The position numbers were made by a program, and so were the translations under genes. From the NCBI GenBank assembly GCA_947500035.1, contig CANMQP010000012.1:62001-126000 (forward strand): a DNA stretch of 64,000 nucleotides, given 5' to 3'. Below, one piece after another: positions 18,819 through 26,216 of the stretch (position 1 is its first letter; each line of letters starts with the position of its first letter). The stretch is from an uncultured Kiloniellaceae bacterium (lineage in GTDB: Bacteria > Pseudomonadota > Alphaproteobacteria > Kiloniellales > Kiloniellaceae). The notes below the pieces were generated by a model that worked only from the letters and a program-made list of their open reading frames with translations, searched no databases and had not been told where the DNA came from.

Positions 18819-20507
18819 TTAAAGTCCAGCCACCTTGACCGAGTCATTGGGTGTGATCTTCACGCTTCCCTTGCGCCGAACATAGCTCTCCACGACATCC
18901 CAGATCGGGGGTCCCTCGGTACCCTCGTTGACGCTTGCCCAACCAGCGACGGTGTAACTCTTGTCCGCCTCGATCGGTTCACCGCTGGCGAGGAAAGTCA
19001 TGTCCGTCACCCGCTTGCCAATCGACTCCGCGGGATCGATGCTGTAGCCGAGGCCACCGACCCGCACCATGTCGCCGCCCTGCTGATAGTAAGGATCGGG
19101 ATTGAAGAGATTGTCCGCGACGTCCTCCAGCACGGTCTTCAGAAAGGCGCCGGTCATCTCCGTTCGATAGGCCGCCGGATAGGTTATGGATGTCAGATTG
19201 TGCAGGTCCTCAACGGTAATGTCCTGGCCGGGCAGCAGGGATGCGCCCCAGCGGAAGCCGGGCGACAGCGAGATCTCGGCGTCCCGCTCCTCCAGCAGCG
19301 CCTGGCAGATCAGATCGTCGAAGGTGCCGTTGAAGTTGCCTCGCCGGTAGAGCATTGTCTCGGTCTGTCCCAGGACGCGCTCCAGCTCGGCCTTGTGTGG
19401 CTCCCGGATCTCCCCGATCAGCGCCGTGACTTCCGGATCGGGCGTGATGACATCCGAGAAAACGGGCATCAACTTGTAGCGATAGCCTTTGACTTCGCCG
19501 TCACGGACGTCGAGATCCAGGCGCGATAGAAACTTGCCGTGGGAACCGCTGGCAACCAACAGGGTCTTGTTGACCTGAACAACATCCGGCAGTGCATCGT
19601 GGGTGTGACCGGTCAGGACAACATCGATCCCCTGCACCCGCGAGGCCAGCTTGCGGTCGACATCGAAACCGTTGTGCGACAGCAGGACGACGAGTTCCGC
19701 GCCCTCAGACCGTGCCTCGTCAACCTGCTGCTGAACGGCCTCTTCCCGAATACCGAACGACCAGGTGGGAATCTTGTAGCGGGGATTGGCAACGGGCGTG
19801 TAGGGAAAGGCCTGGCCGATGACGGCGACCTTGACCCCGCCACGCTCGAAATAGGCAACCCGGTCAAAGACAGGCTCTTCCCAGTCCGTGTCACGGACAT
19901 TCTGCGCAAGAAAGGGGAAAGCAAGCTGTTCCAATAGCTCGTTTACCCGCTCGGTTCCGTAGGTAAATTCCCAATGCGCGGTCATAGCATCGGTCCCGAG
20001 CGCGTTCATCACGCGAACCATGTCCGCGCCCTGGGTCTGGTATGAGGTGTAGGAGCCTTGCCAGGTATCACCGCCGTCCAGAAAAAGCGTGTTGTCTGGC
20101 CGCTCCGCGCGGACGGCCTTGAGGAGCGTTGCCAGACGGTCTGCGCCGCCGACACGGCCGTAGTCGCGGGCCAGACTCTCAAAGCCCTGGTCGCTCAGGG
20201 CATAGGCTCCGGCGCTTCCAGCCTCAAGGCCGTACTTTTCCAGAAACGCCTTGCCGGTGACGTGCGGCGGCAGACCGCTGACTTCGCCGACACCGATATT
20301 GATGCTCGGCTCGCGAAAGTAGAGAGGTACCAGCTGCGCATGCATATCGGTGACATGCAACAAGGTGACATTGCCCAGAGGCTCGAAGGCGAGAAGATCG
20401 GACTGCGTGAGGGCCGAGCCTGCCGCAAAGGCTCTGCGGCCCGTCAAGCCCCTGGCCAAGACACCGGTCGCAAGAGCGACTTGCAGAAAGTCTCTTCGAG
20501 AAAGCAC
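18819..20507 (-). CDS. soxB: SoxB, thiosulfohydrolase
   Basis: A 562-residue metallophosphatase-fold enzyme that hydrolyses sulfate from SoxY-bound thiosulfonate, using a di-manganese centre. The N-terminus has a Tat motif (SRRDFLQVAL). Metal motifs in order are LLHVTDMHAQL, LFLDGGDTWQGS, VVLLSHNGFD and VVLTGHTHDALP. GRVGGADRLATLL is the conserved SoxB region. The C-terminal 5'-nucleotidase-like domain is complete. The start is a GTG with a ggagag ribosome site. It lies 69 bases before soxC and 136 bases after soxA. Confidence 0.95.
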   Translation of the reverse strand: MLSRRDFLQVALATGVLARGLTGRRAFAAGSALTQSDLLAFEPLGNVTLLHVTDMHAQLVPLYFREPSINIGVGEVSGLPPHVTGKAFLEKYGLEAGSAGAYALSDQGFESLARDYGRVGGADRLATLLKAVRAERPDNTLFLDGGDTWQGSYTSYQTQGADMVRVMNALGTDAMTAHWEFTYGTERVNELLEQLAFPFLAQNVRDTDWEEPVFDRVAYFERGGVKVAVIGQAFPYTPVANPRYKIPTWSFGIREEAVQQQVDEARSEGAELVVLLSHNGFDVDRKLASRVQGIDVVLTGHTHDALPDVVQVNKTLLVASGSHGKFLSRLDLDVRDGEVKGYRYKLMPVFSDVITPDPEVTALIGEIREPHKAELERVLGQTETMLYRRGNFNGTFDDLICQALLEERDAEISLSPGFRWGASLLPGQDITVEDLHNLTSITYPAAYRTEMTGAFLKTVLEDVADNLFNPDPYYQQGGDMVRVGGLGYSIDPAESIGKRVTDMTFLASGEPIEADKSYTVAGWASVNEGTEGPPIWDVVESYVRRKGSVKITPNDSVKVAGL

Positions 20508-20643
20508 TAAGTCTCTCCTTCTTACGTTTGCGCCATTTCGCGCGCAGATCCGCTCACGGCGGAGTCACTTCCGCGAAGCCCAATCTATGGACTCAGAGCA
20601 GAGGCAGCGGCAGACGGTCAGTCAGTCCCAGACCGCGGCGAGA

Positions 20644-21480
20644 TCACTGGCGGACGGCGGGTGCTTCGACGGGCAGACCCTGCCCGCGCCAGTTGACGTA
20701 AAGTTCCAGAGCCAGGAACTCGTCGGAGCCCACTTTGTAAGGCTCGGCCCGCACCTGATCCATGCAGCCCTTGAAGCGCCGATGCAGCGACCCGATCTTC
20801 TGCCACTTCAAACGATAGGTGGGGAAACCGTTGGACTGCCCCTGGCTCAAACGATCGGCACGAATACTCTGTCCGTAGTAGTTCTGGTGACAGTTGACGC
20901 AAGCCAGATCAAGTTGACCGACCCGGGTGTTATAGAGATCTTTGCCCTTTTCAAACCACGGCGTCATTGGTCCATCAATCTGGACCTCGACCGGAGTGCC
21001 GCGCGATTGGTTGCGCACGAAGGACGTCATCGACAGGAGCTCCGACGACTCCCACTTCCAGGGTTTCGCTCCCATGCGCTCGCTGCGGCACATGTTGATC
21101 TGCTGTTCCAGGTTCACCGGCTTGCCCAGCGCCTCGTTCCACTTCGGCATCTGCGCGCCGGTTGTTGCCATGCTATCGGCCGCATCCTCGTGACAGGAGG
21201 CGCAGGATTTCTGCTCGCTGCCGTCCACGGTCTCCCAGAGCTCGGCACCCTGTTCGACCCAGAGGAAGCCCGGATTCTCAAAGTCATCCTGCTGCAATGC
21301 CTGGGTCTCCGGTGTCCGGAAATGCCAGCCCGAATAGAGCTCTCCAAGCGGGTGGTCTTTCGCTGTCGCTGTCACCTGAACCGTATCGACCCCCTCGGGA
21401 AGAGCGAAGGCATAGCCGCTCATCACCAGACCGGCCGCCGCGGCGCTCAAGAGTGCAATTTTCGTTCTCATCACCATCAT
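20644..21480 (-). CDS. soxA: SoxA, di-haem cytochrome subunit of SoxAX
   Basis: A 278-residue periplasmic cytochrome with a signal peptide and two haem motifs, CASCH (N-terminal domain) and CVNCH (C-terminal domain). The conserved catalytic-haem cysteine lies in FKGCMDQVRAEPY. SoxAX couples thiosulfate to the SoxY carrier cysteine. The ATG at 21480 sits eight bases after GGGAGG, so the in-frame TTG at 21495 is rejected. Not all SoxA proteins keep both haem sites; this one does. Confidence 0.93.
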   Translation of the reverse strand: MMVMRTKIALLSAAAAGLVMSGYAFALPEGVDTVQVTATAKDHPLGELYSGWHFRTPETQALQQDDFENPGFLWVEQGAELWETVDGSEQKSCASCHEDAADSMATTGAQMPKWNEALGKPVNLEQQINMCRSERMGAKPWKWESSELLSMTSFVRNQSRGTPVEVQIDGPMTPWFEKGKDLYNTRVGQLDLACVNCHQNYYGQSIRADRLSQGQSNGFPTYRLKWQKIGSLHRRFKGCMDQVRAEPYKVGSDEFLALELYVNWRGQGLPVEAPAVRQ

Positions 21481-21561
21481 CCCTTTCCCTCCCAAAGGCG
21501 TCGTCCGCTTCTCGCCGCGCGGTGTTGCCGGGTATAGCAGCTGTGCGCAGGCTGCCGGTTC

Positions 21562-21888
21562 TTAGGTGACGCTCAGTTTTTGCTTCTTCGAATAGACCGA
21601 GCCGTCATCGTCTTCCCAGATGAACTCGAATTCGCCGGGTTCGTCCGCCCGCATTTTGAACTGCAGATAGGGATTTGCAGAAATGGCCGGCTCGATGTCG
21701 ACGCTGAAAACTGTCTCGCCGTTAAACTTTGCAGTGAAGTTATGAATGATCTGGCGCGGTATCAGGTTGCCCTGTTTGTCCTTGCGTTGACCCGACTCCA
21801 TCTTGTGCGAGATCAGCGTTTTTATTGTGATGACCTCTCCCTTGCCAGCCGCCTTGGGCGCCTTTACGCGTGGCTTGGATTTTGCCAT
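21562..21888 (-). CDS. soxZ: SoxZ, sulfur-carrier complex subunit
   Basis: A 108-residue protein with the SoxZ immunoglobulin-like fold: KTLISHKMESGQRKD, PRQIIHNFTAKFNGE and FKMRADEPGEFEFIWEDDDG. It lacks its own signal peptide and is presumably exported by Tat as a SoxYZ complex on the SoxY signal. It holds SoxY while thiosulfate intermediates are passed between SoxAX, SoxB and SoxCD. Gaps to soxY (24 bases) and soxA (81 bases) keep the operon contiguous. Confidence 0.95.
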   Translation of the reverse strand: MAKSKPRVKAPKAAGKGEVITIKTLISHKMESGQRKDKQGNLIPRQIIHNFTAKFNGETVFSVDIEPAISANPYLQFKMRADEPGEFEFIWEDDDGSVYSKKQKLSVT

Positions 21889-21912
21889 TGCCCGGTTCTC
21901 CTCTATTCCTGA

Positions 21913-22362
21913 TCAGCCGCCACAGCCGCCGATCGTGACCTTGACCGTGGCCTTCGCCATGTGAAATGAGCCGTCCGACATCTCGGCAACGGCTATGACG
22001 TTCTGAGTCCTCGCAAGCCGCATACGTGTCGAGGCTTCGGCAACACCGCTTTTCGGCGAGAAATGAAACGTCGCGACACCTGGGCGCGGATTAGCGTCCG
22101 CAAGCACCATGACCCGCTTGACGTAGTCGTCGCCGCTCATCGGGCTGTCGACGGACACCGTCAAGGGTACGGTATTGCCGTTCTCGGCGATCTCCGGCAT
22201 CTCGAGACTGATCTTGCCGCTCTCGGCAGCCTCGCTGCCGCCGGTGAATTGCCTGATCTCCTCCATCGCCGTATCGGCCGCATCGACCGGCAGCGGAACG
22301 ACGGCCACGGCCAGCAGGCCAGCCGTCATCCAAAGCGCATCACGGCGCGTCATGTCTTTCAT
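21913..22362 (-). CDS. soxY: SoxY, sulfur-carrier protein with C-terminal GGCGG arm
   Basis: A 149-residue protein with a Tat signal (TRRDALWMTAGLL) that ends in the GGCGG swinging arm whose Cys carries the sulfur substrate. Conserved segments include PEIAENGNTVPLTVSVDSPM and STRMRLARTQNVIAVAEMSDG. The start at 22362 follows AAAGGAGATGCT; ten further in-frame residues upstream are considered leader. The carrier cysteine is the third residue from the end, as in all functional SoxY. Confidence 0.95.
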   Translation of the reverse strand: MKDMTRRDALWMTAGLLAVAVVPLPVDAADTAMEEIRQFTGGSEAAESGKISLEMPEIAENGNTVPLTVSVDSPMSGDDYVKRVMVLADANPRPGVATFHFSPKSGVAEASTRMRLARTQNVIAVAEMSDGSFHMAKATVKVTIGGCGG

Positions 22363-22399
22363 AGCATCTCCTTTCAGGCTCAAGGTCTTCATGGGGCGC

Positions 22400-22873
22400 C
22401 TATTCCTCCTTGAGTGTTTTCAGATAAGCGATGACGTCCTCGACCTGTGTGGCTGTCAGGACCGGCTTACCCTGGAACTCTTTGCGAACACGCTGTCCGT
22501 CGAAGACGCGGTAAAAGCCCGGCATAATTGTGTCGGGTCCGAAGACGGACTTTGCATTCACCAGGATTGCGCGCAGCTCTCCTTCCGAGTAGCGGTCCGC
22601 AACGCCATCAAGGGGCGGCCCTATATCTCCGTGGAAAGGCTCACCGATCTGATCTCTGTTACCGTGACAGGCAAGACAGTTCCCAAGCTTGCGGCTCTTG
22701 AACCATTTGCTGCCCGCCGCTGGATCGCCGGGCGAACCGGTCAACGAAGACTCCACTTCGGCCTCGCGAATCACAACGTCCTGCGGCTCTATAGTTGCGG
22801 CGTTTGCCGCCGCGGTCACGGCACCCAGAGAGATCGCCAGACAGAATCCGGCTGCAAGTTTGTGGCCCACCAT
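22400..22873 (-). CDS. soxX: SoxX, mono-haem cytochrome subunit of SoxAX
   Basis: A 157-residue periplasmic cytochrome with a Sec signal (cleavage near ANAATIE), haem motif CLACH (about residue 66) and the axial methionine in DTIMPGFYRV. It is the first gene of the soxXYZABCD(EF) operon. The 150-base gap before it carries the candidate SoxR operator at 22982-23028. Confidence 0.92.
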   Translation of the reverse strand: MVGHKLAAGFCLAISLGAVTAAANAATIEPQDVVIREAEVESSLTGSPGDPAAGSKWFKSRKLGNCLACHGNRDQIGEPFHGDIGPPLDGVADRYSEGELRAILVNAKSVFGPDTIMPGFYRVFDGQRVRKEFQGKPVLTATQVEDVIAYLKTLKEE

Positions 22874-22981
22874 TTCCTCCCGCTTTCGCGTGGTTTGGCC
22901 GGCGCATTGGTCGTTGTGCTATTCATTGCCGCGCCGGTCCCTTTGAAACCAATAATGGAGAGAGACGCTGCCTAAATCAAT

Positions 22982-23028
22982 ACATATATTGCAATATTTG
23001 AATGCGATATAGATAACATCTTGTTATC
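22982..23028. promoter_or_regulatory. AT-rich dyads upstream of soxX, candidate SoxR operator
   Basis: The stretch contains the perfect 12-base palindrome ATATTGCAATAT (22986-22997). It overlaps the element ATATTTGAAT (22994-23003), which is the exact complement of the ATTCAAATAT core at 12701-12710. A further hairpin-like repeat GATAACA-tct-TGTTATC (23012-23028) runs into the soxV stop codon. The position, about 110-150 bases before the soxX start, fits repression of the main sox operon. Confidence 0.6.
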
Positions 23029-23758
23029 CAACGGTTCCAAGCTGTGGGAAAGTTTCCAGCAACCAGTACGAGAGGCTACTCATTGAACCGGTTATGAAGA
23101 GAATCCCGGTGGCCACAAGCAATCCCCCCATCGCCTTTTCAACGCCGGCCAGATGGCGACGAAAGCGTTTCGCGAACTGCAAAAACTGCCCGGCGAAGAG
23201 TGCCGCCATCAGAAACGGAATGCCGATACCCAAACCATAGGCAGTCAGCAGGCCCGCGCCTTGCCCGACAGTCTCCTCGCTGCCCGCCATGAAAAGGATT
23301 GCCGCCAGCACCGGGCCAACACAGGGTGTCCAGCCGAAGGCAAAGGCAAGACCGACCACGTAAGCACCCAGCAGACCCGCAGGGCGCTTCGAGGCGTGAA
23401 AGCGGGCCTCGCGGTAGAGCAGAGGGATGCGGAACGCGCCCAGGAAGTGGAGCCCCATGACGATGATGATCGCGCCAGCAACGTAGCTTAAGAGGTTGAG
23501 ATGCTCGGCGACCAGTTGTCCCACCATACTGGCGCTTGCACCGAGTGCCACGAAGACCGTCATGAAACCGAAGACGAAACTCAGCGCAGCCGCGGCAACC
23601 CTCCGGCCCGCGCCGGCCTCTGTCCCCTCCGCAACCTCTTCCATTGAAAGGCCGCCGATGAAACACAGATAAGGCGGCACCAAAGGCAGGACGCAAGGCG
23701 AGAGAAATGACAGCAGACCAGCGACAAAAGCACCGCCGAGGCTAACGTCAAACCCCAT
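23024..23758 (-). CDS. soxV: SoxV, CcdA-type thiol-disulfide transporter
   Basis: A 244-residue membrane protein with six hydrophobic segments and the two CcdA/DsbD cysteine motifs, SFLSPCVLPLVPPY (first helix) and GWTPCVGPVLAAI (fourth helix). These pass electrons from cytoplasmic thioredoxin to periplasmic thioredoxins such as SoxW and SoxS. It is divergent from soxS across a 51-base gap, the same arrangement as in Paracoccus sox loci. Confidence 0.88.
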   Translation of the reverse strand: MGFDVSLGGAFVAGLLSFLSPCVLPLVPPYLCFIGGLSMEEVAEGTEAGAGRRVAAAALSFVFGFMTVFVALGASASMVGQLVAEHLNLLSYVAGAIIIVMGLHFLGAFRIPLLYREARFHASKRPAGLLGAYVVGLAFAFGWTPCVGPVLAAILFMAGSEETVGQGAGLLTAYGLGIGIPFLMAALFAGQFLQFAKRFRRHLAGVEKAMGGLLVATGILFITGSMSSLSYWLLETFPQLGTVG

Positions 23759-23780
23759 GCTCGTCCTCCTTCCTGGACTT

Positions 23781-23802
23781 CATATTCGATTAATAATATA
23801 TG
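23781..23802. promoter_or_regulatory. AT-rich dyad between soxV and soxS, candidate SoxR operator
   Basis: A CATAT...ATATG dyad containing ATATTC and ATAATATAT fills the short divergent gap, only 8 bases before the soxS ATG. The soxS-soxV gap is an established SoxR-binding region in Paracoccus pantotrophus. The half-site ATATTC is shared with the dyad at 12691. Confidence 0.6.
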
Positions 23803-23809
23803 TTATAGC

Positions 23810-24223
23810 ATGAGCTGTGCCAGGAAAATGATGCACCGGGTCAGACTGGGTGCCCTCTTGTGTTTGCTTTTTATTGTCCTTCCCTTATCCGGGAGCGCGG
23901 CAGAGCTGATCATGTTCGAGGAAGCGGGCTGCCCCTGGTGCGCCCGCTGGAATCGCGATATTGCACCGATCTATCCCAAGACAAAGGAAGGGAAAAAGGC
24001 CCCTCTGCGGCGGGTTGACCTGCACGGCGACTGGCCGGACGATCTGCCGGAATTGAAGCCTGTTCATTACACGCCGACCTTTGTCCTCATTGCAGACGGC
24101 AGAGAGGTCGGCCGCATACAGGGATATCCAGGCGAAGATTTCTTTTGGGGACTACTTGCCGAGCTGATCGATCGAATGGAAGCGCCGAATGAGGCGCAAA
24201 CGTCATCCGGAAGTGGACAGTGA
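23810..24223 (+). CDS. soxS: SoxS, periplasmic thioredoxin-like protein
   Basis: A 137-residue thioredoxin-fold protein with a signal peptide (hydrophobic LGALLCLLFIVLPLSGSAAE). The redox motif is AGCPWCARW and the cis-Pro lies in VHYTPTFVLIADG. SoxS keeps SoxYZ in its reactive reduced state in Paracoccus. In-frame ATGs at 23828 and 23831 are alternative starts. It is followed after a short gap by the soxR-like gene on the same strand. Confidence 0.85.
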   Translation: MSCARKMMHRVRLGALLCLLFIVLPLSGSAAELIMFEEAGCPWCARWNRDIAPIYPKTKEGKKAPLRRVDLHGDWPDDLPELKPVHYTPTFVLIADGREVGRIQGYPGEDFFWGLLAELIDRMEAPNEAQTSSGSGQ

Positions 24224-24283
24224 CCGCCTGCGGGGCTATGTGAAACACAGCACGTTTCTGATTTGACTACTACGAGCACCAAC

Positions 24284-24616
24284 ATGGCAGATGCCAAAGA
24301 GCTTTCGGACCTAGGACCCATGGAAGACATGATGACGCGCGCCAGGGCGGCCAGTGACTTCCTTAAAGCGATCGCTCATGAAAATCGCCTCCTCATTCTC
24401 TGCATGCTGGTCGAGGGTGAAAAATCAGTCCGCGACCTCGAGGTTCTGCTGGAAATGCGTCAGCCGAGCGTCTCTCAGCAGCTCGCGCGTCTGAGGGCCG
24501 ACGATCTTGTCGCGACAAGACGTGACGGCAAGACAATCTATTACTCGCTCGCCAGCGAAAGGGCGCGCGAACTCGTCTCAGTCCTCTATAACATGTTTTG
24601 CAAGCCGCCGGCCTGA
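24284..24616 (+). CDS. soxR: ArsR-family sulfur-responsive repressor (SoxR/BigR type)
   Basis: A 110-residue winged-helix regulator. Features are FLKAIAHENRLLILCML, the recognition region RQPSVSQQLARLRADDLV and the wing RRDGKTIYYSL. Two cysteines, in LILCML and in the C-terminal NMFCKPPA, are placed like the pair in BigR/SoxR that forms a disulfide or polysulfide bridge, releasing the operator on sulfide or polysulfide. It therefore probably represses soxVSW and the main operon until reduced sulfur appears. The ATG at 24284 has no strong ribosome site; an in-frame TTG at 24263 is the alternative. Confidence 0.88.
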   Translation: MADAKELSDLGPMEDMMTRARAASDFLKAIAHENRLLILCMLVEGEKSVRDLEVLLEMRQPSVSQQLARLRADDLVATRRDGKTIYYSLASERARELVSVLYNMFCKPPA

Positions 24617-24722
24617 CCGCTCCACTCAGGAGCGCATCTGGAGCGAGGCGTGGAGGTCGATCGTCCGATACTAAACCGCTCGGACGAAAGAGTTCCTGCT
24701 TTGGTTGCGATAGAACCCACGA

Positions 24723-26204
24723 CTACGGCCTGGACCGCGGCTTGGCCTCCTGCTCAGGCTCCTGCTGTGGCTCCGGCGCCCTTAGACTGAAGTCGGCGCA
24801 TCGCCGCGCGTGCGCAATCCATGTCGGGACCAGTTTGCGCCACTCAGGATGCTGGTGCCGGAAAAACTCCGAAGCAACCTGTACCGCAGCGATCGCATGA
24901 TTTAAGTCCAGTCGGGATTGCCAGTCCGTCGGAACCAGCGCGAAATATTCATCGGTGAAGGTATGGGCCGCCGTTTCGACATGTTCGGGCTTGGCTCCGA
25001 AGCGGATCGACATGGCTTCAAGCCGTGCCAGCAGCGTCGCGACGTCAAGCACAGGGTCGGCTGCGCCGAAGGTGTCCAGATCGATAAAGAGAATCCGCTC
25101 GCCATCGAGAAAAACATGATCGGGTTTCAGATCGAGGTGGGTGGGCCCGAGTGTCGTTCGCGCAAGTGCTGTTTCGGCAGCCTCCGCAATAAACTCTACG
25201 TCACCGGCCAGGGCGGGGCAGGCCCAGGCAACGTATTGGGCCGCAACTTTCGTTCTGGCAATGACGGCATCCGCGGCCGCAGGCGGCTTGACGGACCAGA
25301 GGTGGAATGCCGCCAGCCCGCGTGCCGTTTGCCGCGCTGCTTCCTCTACCCGGTCTCCGTCCAGGATTGCCTGTTCGAAAGAAACACCCGGCGCCTCCTC
25401 GACGATCAGTGCGGAGAGCTCTTCAAGATATGCAGTAGGCCTCGTGAAGGTGAAGGGCTGCTCCGTCGCTTGCGCGCGCAGGGTCTTGAGGAGCGCGGCC
25501 TCGCGCGCGCCTTCCCCGGCACGCCCAACCTTGACATAAGACGTATGTGAGGCGCGCTTGCCACTTTGCGCCTCGGTCGCCTCGAGTGAAAATCGCAAGA
25601 CAGCTCCGGATAAAGCGCGATACCGCGCCGGCTGGATCTTCTGTCCGGTCATCTGCCACGTCCCTGCTTCGAGCCCCCGGAAAAACTCGGCTCGGAGTTT
25701 CGTCGCCTTGCCCGCAATAATGCCGGGCAGGCTCGGCAGACGCCGGTCACAGGGGAAGGTTTGTACCAGCATATGGGGCCCCGGCAGATAGAAGGCCGGA
25801 CCGAAAGCCCGCCAACCCTCGGATGCGGCCTCTCCCTCGCAGGCGGCAAGCAGTTTTTTCAGGCGGCGGCGCGGGCGCTCATCCGGATAGATAATTCCGG
25901 TCAGCCAAACCTCCTTGCGCTGACCGGTTTTCGCCGAAAACAGATCGAGTTCATAGTGCACGAAACAGTGTTCCGCCGGCCGGTAACGGATACGCAGAAG
26001 GCGGCATCCATCAATCCGGTATTCGGCACCGCTTCTTTGCAGCAGCTCGGCCGAAAACATCGCCTGCATTGCGGTAGGGTCCACCGCAAGGGGAATGCCA
26101 GGCATCATCTGATCATTCGGAAAAGCCGCATCGGGTTCTGATCGGTCGCCGGTTACCGACATCTTCGGTGTCCTCTCCAATACTCTGCCTGTGCTGTTCT
26201 GCAT
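24723..26204 (-). CDS. APH-fold phosphotransferase-like protein (glycan cluster)
   Basis: A 493-residue protein. The C-terminal half has the aminoglycoside-phosphotransferase/choline-kinase fold: a catalytic loop THLDLKPDHVFLDG (Asp and Lys), then the metal-binding FIDLDTFGAADPVLDVATL. The N-terminal 200 residues, with RIRYRPAEHCFVHYELD, may be a variant N-lobe. The extreme C-terminus is a Pro/Glu/Gln tail. The family phosphorylates small hydroxyl compounds, sugars included; here the substrate is unknown, though the glycosyltransferases upstream suggest a sugar or glycolipid. The ATG at 26204 follows AGGAGG, which overlaps the exporter's stop codon. It is the last gene of the seven-gene unit. 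Confidence 0.75.
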   Translation of the reverse strand: MQNSTGRVLERTPKMSVTGDRSEPDAAFPNDQMMPGIPLAVDPTAMQAMFSAELLQRSGAEYRIDGCRLLRIRYRPAEHCFVHYELDLFSAKTGQRKEVWLTGIIYPDERPRRRLKKLLAACEGEAASEGWRAFGPAFYLPGPHMLVQTFPCDRRLPSLPGIIAGKATKLRAEFFRGLEAGTWQMTGQKIQPARYRALSGAVLRFSLEATEAQSGKRASHTSYVKVGRAGEGAREAALLKTLRAQATEQPFTFTRPTAYLEELSALIVEEAPGVSFEQAILDGDRVEEAARQTARGLAAFHLWSVKPPAAADAVIARTKVAAQYVAWACPALAGDVEFIAEAAETALARTTLGPTHLDLKPDHVFLDGERILFIDLDTFGAADPVLDVATLLARLEAMSIRFGAKPEHVETAAHTFTDEYFALVPTDWQSRLDLNHAIAAVQVASEFFRHQHPEWRKLVPTWIAHARRCADFSLRAPEPQQEPEQEAKPRSRP

Positions 26205-26216
26205 CGCAATTTCCTC

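Noticed and set aside
20350-21537. 395-codon plus-strand frame opposite soxB/soxA
   Set aside because: soxA and soxB on the minus strand have haem and metal motifs; this frame has none.
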